From NCBI GenBank assembly GCA_014549065.1, contig JACDOX010000171.1, positions 335,866-399,865 of the forward strand: a DNA stretch of 64,000 nucleotides, read 5' to 3'. Position numbers and translations under genes: made by a program. This document shows positions 34,701 through 43,878 of this stretch, in pieces. Under the pieces are notes generated by a model. It was not told where the DNA came from, did not search any database, and saw nothing but the letters and a program-made list of their open reading frames with translations. Source of the DNA: Cardinalis cardinalis. Its lineage: Eukaryota; Chordata; Aves; Passeriformes; Cardinalidae. How positions within the stretch are numbered: position 1 is the first letter of the stretch; each line of letters starts with the position of its first letter.

Positions 34701-37700
34701 CTTTGAAATAAATGCTTTATTATTAATTTGCATTCATTCAGGGTTGAATTTTCTGCTTGAATGGGTGAGTGGGACAGTTCTGTGCTCTGTGGCTTTTTAT
34801 CTCATTGGGGTTGATGTTTTGGCCAGTCCAATGGAGTTGTGTCCTGCTACTTTATGATTTCTTTTCCAGAAGTGTCCAGCTCATGTTGTTCTGAAGACAT
34901 CNCGTCCCCAGCCTCGCAGCCCCAGGTTGCCCCGAGGCATCCCCCGGCAGGCTGTGGTGCTGTCCCCTCCTGCATCGAGCACAGGGGCAGCCCCAGCAGC
35001 TCTGCCCCCTGCACCCTCACCGAGAGTAAGGGCAGCTCTCGAGCAGCCACAGAGCATTCTGCTTGTAGAAGACAAGGAACCAAAAGCTTCATGTCAGAAT
35101 ACCACAGCAGACATCCCTGTCCAGATTTTTGTTACCGATGGTGACACAGAGGAACAAAAGCACAGCGAGGAATTGATGGTCTCTCCATGCTCACCACCCC
35201 CTCCTCCACCCCCTCCTCCACCACCTCCTCCCTTGCCCTCTCCACCCCCANCTCCCCCCCTACCTCTCCAGTTAAAAACACCATCAGCCACAGAGGATAA
35301 ACCACTTCCCCTCAGCTCTGATAGCCCCTCAGAAAGCCCTGCACTGCACAATCAGGATGACTCATCCAGGAGGTCTATAAATAATTGCATAGGTAAGTAG
35401 GCTCACATCAACTGGTGGTTTTTAATGCATTTCCTGTATTTTTGTGGTCTCCCTCCTCTGCTTCTGGACAGGAATAGTGTGTAGTTTTGATCAGGAGAAT
35501 GAGGCTCCTGGAAAGCTTAGTCTAAGAAACTAGGTATAAAATAACACTGACCAAAACTAAGTCTGAATATAAAATAATACTGACCATAGCTCAGGATGTT
35601 AAAAGAGTTACAATGATTTGTGTTTCCTGTTTGAGATACTTCACAGGGTCCTGATGGTCAGTCAGAACACTGATGTGGGTAAATTTGTAGCTGTACTGGG
35701 GCTANATTTTAGTGTTCATGATGTATGTACCACAGAGCTGGTAATTGGGCTGCTTATGTTTCTAAGGTGTGCACAGCTTTTGTCCACTTACAATTTGCTT
35801 GGTTTCTAAATAAAGGTTTCCTAAGGGAGGGAATTCATGCAGAAACCAACCAGGATTTGAAAGGCAGGTGAATAGCTTTGGCATGCATTCCTAGGGAAGA
35901 AATTCTGCTCTGTTACACCTTTGCTTTGTTAGCAAGATCATGCAGGTGTAATTGAAGGCTGAACTTGGCAATTGTAGGAGTAGTTTGAATGAGAATAGAG
36001 CTCAGCAGCCTCCCAGGGCTGCACTGGGTGCATCCTGCTAACAGATTTATTTTTGTCTCTGAGGCGAGTGGATATTTTGACTATGTCAGAGAGATTGATC
36101 TAAGCTGGAAGGCTGCATTTTTTTTTGTTGTTTTTCACAGTGGAGCTTATGCTAGAATGAAGAATGTCTTTAAACGTGGTACATTCCTTTTCCTTTTCAA
36201 CTCTTCACAATACATCCAAGCAGCCTTTGTGTCCTGTCAGTTCAGAGGCAAACCACAGGNAGAAATACCAGGGGAAGTTCAGCATTTTCAGTTCTTCCAA
36301 GCTGTGGGGAAGTACAAGCAGCTGAAGGGCTGAGACACAGTTGAGTTACCGTGGCAAACTACTGTGCATCCAATGCAGACTTCAGTATGGGATATCCATG
36401 GGATAAACTCTACCACAGATACTCTTAAGAAGCCTTAATTAGCAACAGAAGTTGTACACCAGAGCAGTCTGATTACTATTGGAACAGCCTTTCTGGTAGC
36501 TGGTATTTGCTGCCATACACAGCCTAACATTGATCTCTTTTCATTATTTTTGGATAAGAAAAGGTATTTTTTTGTTTATTGAAGAGATCTGATTAGTTCT
36601 TTACACCTATTTTTTGAAGAAAGCCATCATGTCAGTAGCTGTAACAGTAATTGCTAAATTACCACAGGAACTTACTGAAACAGCTTCATGAACATATTGG
36701 TTTTAGTTATGGGCTACTCATGTCTTTGTGTCTTAAAAGCCAGGAGAGGCTTCTTTTATAGTTTGTTTGTNTGGCTAATTTTTTATCAGGCAGGCCATTT
36801 AGGTAGCAGACTTAGGATTCTCTTACTTGTAGGCTTTGAAGGCAGTCTGTTGGATCCTTGCTTGATCCTTTTCAGTCTGTGAAGGTACCACAGGATTTGT
36901 CAGACTGTTGCATTTCAAGTGGTTGATGTTAATCACATAACCTTGTGTGCACTGCGCATGGCAAAAATATTTCTAGCTGTGAGGCACAGATGGTCTGGAC
37001 CTATTGCTGTCCAGGGAAACAGCCTCCCTGTCTGACAGTCTGGAGCAAGCAGCAGAGAGTCCAGCAGGAGTAAAACAAATTAATGTGTATCAGGAGGTCT
37101 AGTGGAAACTCTCAGTATGGTTTCCTTCATGGTCTGCAGTTCAGAAACATACACCTGAGATCTAAATCATGTTGTAAAATAGGAATTGTTTTCTAAGTCT
37201 ATGCAGAAAAGAGCTGCCTGCATAGGCCTGATCTGGCTCCCAGTGACTTCANTGGTGCACTTTAAAGCCCTTCTACTCAAATCCTTTCATTTTTCTCTTG
37301 GCTGAGCAAAAATGCAATTGGNGGTCTCAGCAGGCTTCTGGGCAAGCTAGGAGGGATGGTGGATTGTTTACAACACAGAATGCAAGAGAATTTTTTGGTT
37401 CAGTGAAATTTTTTTGAAAGCCNGTAAAGTTGTAATGAAAAAGAGCGTTGTCCTTTGTGTATAATTTCTTCCTTAGAGCACAGCCTTATATAATGATGAA
37501 GAGGCATTGGATTCTCAATTCAAGATATAAAAGCTGTAACTGCTTTTTAAAAGCAGTTCCAGAGCCTGCTGTTGCAGAGCTTGAAGAGTCTGTGCCAGAA
37601 CAGACCATTCTTGTGCCAGCACAGACCATCCTAGGGCTAGCACAGATTAAAGAGCAAGCCCTGAGCACTTGGGTAGGGCTTCATACCTCTTAAGTGTGGT

Positions 37701-38027
37701 TGTCTCATTTTTCTGGTAACAGTAGCTGGATGTGTTNCAGGCTCCATGGATGAAGTTCTGGCCTCTCTGAAGCGCAGTGAAGTTCACCTTCGCAGAGTGG
37801 AGCAGCCGAATCCCTACACCTCTGTGAAGGACAGCATCCTCTCTGCCATCAGGCAGGGGGTCAAACTAAGGAAAGTGAATCGAGATGCTGACAGAGATGG
37901 CAGCAGAGGATCCCCTAATGAGCTGGAGAGAAGCATTAAGGCAGCCATGCAGAGAATTAAGAAAGTGTCTGCTGATTCTGAAGAAGAGGAGGACAACGAT
38001 CAGAATAATGGAGAATGGGACAGCTAA
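25223..38027 (+). CDS. WHAMM: WHAMM, WASP homologue associated with actin, membranes and microtubules
   Basis: Ten coding exons: 25223-25762, 28589-28762, 30044-30194, 30674-30843, 31512-31677, 32637-32824, 34225-34311, 34396-34491, 34870-35392, 37741-38027. They sum to 2382 nt and 793 aa (human 809). All junctions are phase-consistent. Intron 8 begins GC, not GT. WHAMM nucleates branched actin through Arp2/3 on ER-Golgi intermediate membranes and binds microtubules. Visible order: membrane-binding N-terminal domain in exon 1 (MEPQPDSLEGWVAVRDTAF); long Lys/Glu/Gln-rich coiled coil from about 230 to 525 (exons 2-8, including QERQKTLERLKVF); poly-Pro about 632-657 for profilin; WH2-1 with LRRV near 715 and WH2-2 with LRKV near 742; C-terminal CA segment with ELERSIKAAMQRIKKVSADS, an acidic run and W791. 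The start lies in the CpG island, in GCGATGG context. Human order with FSD2 and HOMER2 agrees. Confidence 0.95.
34396..34491 (+). CDS. WHAMM: WHAMM exon 8, followed by a GC donor
   Basis: 32 codons from KRDKQKEEEKK to QERQKTLERLKVFRE. The exon end GGGAG is followed by GCAAGT, the standard GC-type donor. No GT nearby keeps frame. Exon 9 continues in phase at 34870 (KCPAHVVLK). Confidence 0.88.
34870..35392 (+). CDS. WHAMM: WHAMM exon 9, poly-proline exon
   Basis: It encodes about 174 aa: a divergent Ser/Pro/Ala linker, the conserved segment IPVQIFVTDGDTEEQKHSEE, then a Pro run at 35192-35270 with Leu and Ser interruptions. It ends NNCIG at ATAG/GTAAGT with one base carried over. Confidence 0.93.
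37741..38027 (+). CDS. WHAMM: WHAMM exon 10, WH2-WH2-CA module
   Basis: It starts after TGTTNCAG and encodes GSMDEVLASLKRSEVHLRRV (WH2-1), DSILSAIRQGVKLRKV (WH2-2), ELERSIKAAMQRIKKV (central helix) and an acidic tail ending EWDS, stop TAA 38025-38027. This is the actin- and Arp2/3-binding output module. Confidence 0.96.
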
Positions 38028-38638
38028 CCAGTGTAACAGACCTGCTGACTGCAACAGAGTGTGTGCCTCANTTTGCACATTGTAGAAGACTGTCCATGTC
38101 AAAATGAAGGAACTGNGTGGTTGTGTGTGGTGTTCTCATAGTCCAAAATGTCTTGTAAAGTAAAAGAATCCTGCTGATTTTCCGTAGGAGCTACAGATTC
38201 ATATTTTTGCATGATAAATCATACTCCAAATTATGCTTGCACTAATAGATGTTCCTGGCTCAACCGTGTAGTGTTTTCACCACATCTGAAGACAGCTAAA
38301 ATGCTNGATTTAAACATATATTATTTAGATTGTTACTACACAGTGGGTAATGCTATCACAACAAAGTTTAAGGAGTGAAAATATAACTGAAAATCTCTTT
38401 TGTCAGATAAAAGAAGAAGCAAATCTGTGGTGACAGAGGCAGACCAAAAAATGTAGCATAATCTGGAATCTTTCACTGCTACCTCCATTGTCCAGAAAAT
38501 TCTTAAGCATTTTGCTTGTCTAATACAGCTCGCTCTTATTAAATAACTGTGTGGGTATTCCATTTNTCATCATGTTAGAAAGTGTGCACTTATGGATGGC
38601 TTGATAATGCTGATTGGGAAAATCAGTTTCAAGTNTGA

Positions 38639-38644
38639 AATAAA
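38639..38644 (+). terminator. WHAMM proximal polyadenylation signal (AATAAA)
   Basis: AATAAA 612 bases after the stop codon in an AT-rich 3' UTR. Either this or the distal signal could be used. Confidence 0.5.
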
Positions 38645-39005
38645 CACTACTGCAGTAATTACTGAAAAGTTTACTTTTTTAGCTGAAAGATTAAGTATAG
38701 NGAACTTTTAGATGTTAAATGTTTTTTGTACATCTACATTTACAATGACCTGTTGACATGAAAGAAAGAGCCAAAATACTGTATATAATATTTTTCAGGA
38801 TTTAGTCCTGTAATGCAGGGCTGCATTTCTCCACTGAGAACTTTAATGCATGTTTGTAGCTACTCTCATGAATTTAAATTACCTGATGGCCTTACAAATG
38901 GCAGGTATTTACATTGTGCCTGGAAGCTGACTGTTTAAAAATTCAGCTACATTCAATTTAGAGACTCTTGCTATTTTGGGTAGATAGTGACACAAATGAT
39001 TAAAG

Positions 39006-39011
39006 TTTATT
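39006..39011 (-). terminator. Possible minus-strand polyadenylation signal (AATAAA)
   Basis: TTTATT on the + strand reads AATAAA on the minus strand, about 630 bases beyond the stop of the unidentified minus-strand exon 39638-40249. If used, its transcript would overlap the WHAMM 3' end. ATTAAA variants also occur at 39254-39259. Confidence 0.35.
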
Positions 39012-39036
39012 TTTTTTGAAGTTTATACTGACCCTT

Positions 39037-39042
39037 AATAAA
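39037..39042 (+). terminator. WHAMM distal polyadenylation signal (AATAAA)
   Basis: AATAAA about 1.0 kb after the stop, followed by a GTGTGCTGTC downstream GT element near 39071. The 3' UTR character (AT-rich, no frames) holds up to about here. Confidence 0.6.
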
Positions 39043-39637
39043 AATACATCTTAACAGAGGAAGTAGATTCNGTGTGCTGTCATTTTAGGATATTGCTGTG
39101 AACTGAGCATTATNTATATCATGGTACCCTGGGTTTGGNTAGCAAGTGGCAGCCATACAGCAACTGAACTCTCACTAATGGTATATGTAAATGCCCTTAT
39201 TTTCCGAAATATTTATGAATTGTAATTTGGTAACAAAATTGAAAATACAGTGCTTTAATTCCCTGTTCCACTGTAGAGCAGCAGATCTGTTTAATCAGCA
39301 CAGTAAATATGTATGCAGCAGTTTTCATGCAAGAAGCAGAAGCAGCAGCNGGGGGTTCATTTTTTACTGTTTAAGCACCTACTGCTGTTTGGAGTGAGAA
39401 AAAACCACATTTTTGGTCCACTGCTATGAAACNAGAGACAAAGGGAACACGAGCACAGGTCAGGTGTTACTCAGCTGGGCTGGGCTGGGGGCAGCAGGGC
39501 AGAATCCACCCCAATACCAAGCACTTCCCATAGACAAAATCATCCTGTGAAAGCAAAGATTTCTTCCCCAAGGGTACCCTGGGCAGAAGGTGGTGCTGGG
39601 GCTGAGAGCTGTCCCAGCCATGNCCTTTATGGTGCAG

Positions 39638-40249
39638 TTATTTAAAGCTGTGTGAAGGGTGCAGAGGCTCGGCTGCCTCCCCCTGGCTGGTGCTTCCTGC
39701 CAACAGCACAGAGCCCTTTACTGATTCACTGTGGTTGCATTCCTGGGAAGTTGCACACAGCTTAATGTAGAGAATTAAGTGAGTTGCAATTTCTCCAGCA
39801 AACCTTACAGTTTTTGTGTGTTTAACAGCAGCACTTTTACTCAGGAGAGNCCATCTGAGGATCAGCACCACTGGACAGTGATTTCTCCTGCTTAAGAGTT
39901 TCTTTTGTAACCATGTCTGAAGCTCATCTGGGTCTGATCTTGTGTCCAACAGAGCTCTACGTCCCAGGCTGAAAAATATCCTTGAAAATCCACTCAGAAG
40001 NTGCTGAACCCACATGTTTTCTGAAGCCTGTTTTATTTGCTGGACAGCCAGCAGGTCTGCTCTGTGGAAAATGGGCTGCTGCAATTTTCTGGTTGGTGTA
40101 GAAGATTTCACCTCTATCAAGTAATCCTCACTGCCTGCTTCACTACCAAGATTTAATGGATCCTGCTCAGCAGAGTAGCTGCTGCACCACCAATTCTCCT
40201 GGATGTCAGAAGCACAGCCAAGGTAAACAACAGAAGCACTGGCATTAGC
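39638..40249 (-). CDS. Unrecognised gene, candidate terminal coding exon
   Basis: An open run of 204 codons on the minus strand begins directly after a strong acceptor (CTTCTTCTCTTTAG at 40263-40250) and ends with TAA at 39640-39638. The first codon GCT is in phase 0. The translation is protein-like: ANASASVVYLGCASDIQENW at the start, then HRADLLAVQQIKQASENMWV and SRIFFSLGRRALLDTRSDPD, with helices, internal Cys and Trp residues, and no low complexity. There is no transmembrane run and no domain I can name. No ATG is expected because it is not a first exon. A phase-0 exon lies upstream at 41678-41782. The gene is convergent with WHAMM. I know of no human gene at this position, so it may be bird-specific, lost in mammals or unannotated. 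Ambiguous bases at 39850 and 40011 fall inside it. Confidence 0.55.
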   Translation of the reverse strand, partial: ANASASVVYLGCASDIQENWWCSSYSAEQDPLNLGSEAGSEDYLIEVKSSTPTRKLQQPIFHRADLLAVQQIKQASENMWVQXLLSGFSRIFFSLGRRALLDTRSDPDELQTWLQKKLLSRRNHCPVVLILRWXLLSKSAAVKHTKTVRFAGEIATHLILYIKLCATSQECNHSESVKGSVLLAGSTSQGEAAEPLHPSHSFK

Positions 40250-40261
40250 CTAAAGAGAAGA

Positions 40262-40560
40262 AGGTGAGAGCAGTTTTCAAATACATAAGAAGCAGCTGCA
40301 AAGAGGAGGGAAGTAATTTGTTCTGCGTGTTCACAGGGAGATAAGGGGCTTAAATTACAGCTGAAATGATTGAGGGTAATGGTAGGAAAACCTTTCTAAC
40401 AAACAATGAGAGCAGAGAGGTGCAGGGCCAGGTTGCCTGGAGAGGTGGTTTCTGTCACTGGAAGTCTTTCTAAGGAGGTCAGACAAACACCCTGGGGTGC
40501 TGCTGGTATTGCTGACTGCTGNGGCAGGGAGAGGTTTGCAGCCTGTGCCCAGGTGAGCTC
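40262..40560 (+). mobile_element. Old CR1-type LINE 3' fragment
   Basis: Degraded but recognisable: GCTGCAAAGAGGAGGGAA, GGGGCTTAAATTACAGC, TAGGAAAACCTTTCTAAC, CAGGTTGCCTGGAGAGGTGG, GTCACTGGAAGTCTTTCTAA and AGGTCAGACAAACACC follow the order of sauropsid CR1 3' sequences. It lies in the putative intron between the two unidentified minus-strand exons. Confidence 0.7.
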
Positions 40561-41677
40561 AGTGTCCTGCTGCCTTCAGGCTCAGCTTGCTCTGCAGGGG
40601 AGGCCACTGCCTGTTTTCTGAGAAATGCCCACATGTAAGGGCTCTCAAAAAAACCTTTCTAAGCTGCCCTCAGATTTTTCTTCTGTCTCTCTGTGANCAT
40701 GACCACAGTGGGCTGTCGAGGGGAGGGTGGGTAAGAAATAGTCCCAATGCCATGGGTTGGTGGGGAATCAAGAAAACCACCTGGAAGTGCCAAAGGAGAG
40801 AGGATTAATTAATTAATCTGGACTTGAGCTCAGGCTTCAGCAGATGCCTTTTCACCTCTGTGTTTGGTGCAGCTGCTGGTGCCATGCACTGTCTGCAAAG
40901 TGCAAGGGCTGATGGACAGAAGAGGAGAAACTGGACTGATGGGTTGGATCTGTGATAACCAGCCCTACCAGACCAGTTTAATATTAACCTGCAAAAATCC
41001 TGGGACATCTTTTTGACATTAAATACCTTTCTCAAACTACCTCACTCTGGGCTAGTAAGTGAATCTCTTGGTGGAAACAGTCTGCCCTAAATGTCCATCT
41101 GCAGATAATGATTTTTTTAAACTGAAAAAGTACAGTTGTCTGGCTTTAAACAGTTAATGATGCACAAATTTGCTGGAAATCCCAGTCAGGAGGTAAAGAG
41201 ATCAGTTTCTATAAATCAGTATCACTGTGGTGTGTGATCTTTATAACTATGATGAGGGCAGTCCAGACAGCAGCTGGCAGTATTTTTACAGAGGTTTAAA
41301 GCCAGTGTATTCAAAAAGCTATTTAGTCTGACTAAAAGAACTTCTCTTGAAACACCAGTGCTTTGATCACAGCAAGGGANGTGTCGTGGCAGCAGTGCTG
41401 GGCACCGTGGCCGTAGCGGGTGGTGTCAGTGCCGCCTTGGGTCTGTCACCATTTCTGTCCACATGCTGCTTTTTGGGATTTATGAAGCTTCTCCAAAACA
41501 AACCCTCCAGCTCAGTGCACAGGGCTGGCCCATAAGCTGAATATTGACCTTCTTTTTTTCTGCAAAATGGTACTGAATCAAGCAAATCAAACCTGAGTGT
41601 GAACACTCTGAAGTGACCCACACTTAAAGGGGCTTGAGCAAGTGTGTCACATTGTGGACCTGTGGGGACTATGGAAC

Positions 41678-41782
41678 CTGCCATATAAAAGCAATGTATT
41701 TCTGAATAGAAGGGCTTGAAGTGGTGAAGGTTTTCAGGGCAGCACCCATGATCCATCCTTCAATCAATTCCTTCTTTTGTCC
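41678..41782 (-). CDS. Unrecognised gene, candidate penultimate exon
   Basis: Acceptor CATCTTTTTATTTTAAG precedes 105 bases that are open in one frame only: GQKKELIEGWIMGAALKTFT followed by TSSPSIQKYIAFIWQ. The donor is CAG/GTTCCA, which is weak, and the frame hits a stop within three codons beyond it. Length is a multiple of three and joins 40249 in phase, giving ...KYIAFIWQ-ANASASVVYLG. The upstream exons were not found. Confidence 0.4.
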
Positions 41783-43080
41783 CTTAAAATAAAAAGATGC
41801 ACATGTACGCCAGGAGAAAGANCAACAAAGAGGATGAGTATGAAAACATTGATTAGAACTAACAAAAAGCTGGGAAATGCTTCTCTTTTCAGTCTTCCTC
41901 NGAGAAATGGTTGGAAGATAAGAGTGTGCACCCTTTGGAGAAAATGGGACTTAAGGCTATGCACTCAAAAAGCATGGATTTAATTCCAAAAGCTGTATTT
42001 GCATCCAAGAGCACATCTGTGCACTACATGCAATAATAACAACGTGATATTGGTAGGAGAGAGGGACACATCATTTCAGCTAAACCCATGGTGGTGATAA
42101 AAGGTGAATGGTATTGAAAGCATTTTTTAATAAATGCCACAGCAAACCTTGGCAGCAAAAACTGCTCAGAACAATATGTGAATGTATCCCTGGAGGAAAC
42201 ACTCAAAGCTGCTCCAGAACATGGCATTTTTTTCCTGGCAAAAAGGTATGTGATTTTCATTCTCAGCATGTCATGCTAAGCTGAGAGCAAGAGGCAACAC
42301 AATTAAATCTGCTCAGGTAACAGTGACATTAACAGCTCAGCTACTTGTGAAAATGCTTTGTAAAACAAGCCATCTTTAGCAAGCCTTTGCTCTTGCAGTA
42401 AGAGTGAGCCACAAACTGCTCAGAAAACACATTTAGNGAAACTATGTTTGTTCATTTTCCACCAGATCTCCCTCCTGCCCCAAATCCCCGTTAAAGTGCC
42501 AAGATGGGAGGGACAGCATCCTCCCAGGGCAGCTGCCTGCAGGTGATCACATTCAGTGGCTGTGGCTTGGGGCCAGCCCTGAGCAAGGACCTTCTGGCAA
42601 AAAGGACCCACAGCACACCCAAAGGGAGCAGTCTGGGCGNCCAGGCTGGGAGAGAACCTCCATGTCCTCCTGGAAAACTGGGGTTCCCCTCACTTGAGCA
42701 TCAAATAATCACTCTCAGTGTCACAAAGACATTTGCAGCTCCCTTCTATCCCAAGGCAGCAGTCTAAACATCATCCTACGGGTGTCTTTGCAGAGCCTTG
42801 CAAAGGAGTTTCTCTGCTCCAGCCCTGGTTCCCATCCCCTTCTCACCCAGAAGGAGTGGAGAGGCTGCCAGCTCCAGCTCAGCAGCGTGGTTGGCATCCG
42901 TGTGTCTGGGCTCCGCGGCACGGCAGACACCGGGGCTGAGGAAATGAGTCTGTCCCGCCCCTGGGGACCAGCTGGGATCGCTCATTCATCAGCGGGTGAG
43001 TCACCGCCCTGCCCACAGCCCCCGCCTGCAAGCAGAGGCGACAGCGGCACAGGAGCCAGTGCCTGTGCTCCCGGCCTACG
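41783..43080. other. Spacer, no supported gene
   Basis: A minus-strand segment at 42148-42234 has splice-like ends and a protein-like frame but its phase does not join the exon at 41678-41782. Nothing else is supported. Confidence 0.4.
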
Positions 43081-43093
43081 GGAGAGCTCTGTG

Positions 43094-43196
43094 CCACCCT
43101 CCTCCCTGTGCCATCCTCCCTGTGCCATCCTCTATCCCTGTGCCATCCCCTCCTCCCTGTGCCATCCTCCCTGTGCCATCCCCTCCTCCCGAGCCC
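43094..43196. repeat. C-rich minisatellite, CCTCCCTGTGCCATC units
   Basis: About six imperfect copies of a 14-19 bp unit (CTCCCTGTGCCATCCC variants). One strand is strongly pyrimidine-rich. Confidence 0.9.
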
Positions 43197-43204
43197 GCTG
43201 GGCT

Positions 43205-43878
43205 GGAATGGAGGGGCGTGCGAGGGTGTGCGGGGATGTTTAGGGGCGTGCGGGGGTGTGCATGACTCAGTCTGCAGGGAGCGTGCGGGGGCGTGCACGG
43301 GCGTGCCGGGGTGTGTGCGGGCGTGCAAGAGTGTGCGGGTTGTGCAGGGCATTCAGGGCTGTTTAGGTGCGCAGGGGGTGCGGGGTGTGCGGGTTGTNNN
43401 NNNNNNNNNNNNNNNNNNNNNNNNNNNNNNNNNNNNNNNNNNNNNNNNNNNNNNNNNNNNNNNNNNNNNNNNNNNNNNNNNNNNNNNNNNNNNNNNNNNN
43501 NNNNNNNNGTGCGGGGGCGTGCACGGGCGTGCCGGGGTGTGTGCGGGCGTGCAAGAGTGTGCGGGTTGTGCAGGGCATTCAGGGCTGTTTAGGTGCGCAG
43601 GGGGTGCGGGGTGTGCGGGTTGTGCAGGGCATTCAGGGCTGTTTAGGTGTGTGCAGGGCATTCAGGGCTGTTTGGGGGTGCGGGGTGTGCGGGGGTGTGC
43701 GGGTTGTGCAGGGCATTCAGGGCTGTTTAGGTGTGTGCAGGGCATTCAGGGCTGTTTGGGGGTGCAGGGTGTGCGGGTTGTGCAGGGCATTCAGGGCTGT
43801 TTAGGTGTGCAGGGGGTGCGGGGTGTGCAGGGCATTCAGGGCTGTTTAGGGGTGCGGGGTGTGCAGGGCATTCAGGGC
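43205..43878. repeat. G-rich minisatellite (GTGTGCGGG / GTGCAGGGCATTCAGGG)
   Basis: Two related unit types. First come GCGTGCGGGGGTGTGC-like units (43209-43345). Then come longer composite units holding GTGCAGGGCATTCAGGGCTG, TTTAGGTGTG and GGGGTGCGGGGTGTGCGG. At least seven copies of the CATTCAGGGCTGTTT block are present outside the gap. One strand is densely G-rich with many GGG runs. Long frames across it are repeat translations, not genes. Confidence 0.93.
43398..43508. other. Assembly gap (111 N) inside the minisatellite
   Basis: A run of N. The 115 bases immediately left of the gap (43283-43397) are identical to the 115 bases immediately right of it (43509-43623). Confidence 0.98.

Noticed and set aside
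42148..42234. Possible further exon of the unidentified minus-strand gene
   Set aside because: Splice-like ends exist, but the only open frame leaves two bases over and cannot join the phase-0 exon at 41678-41782; the phase-0 frame has a TGA.
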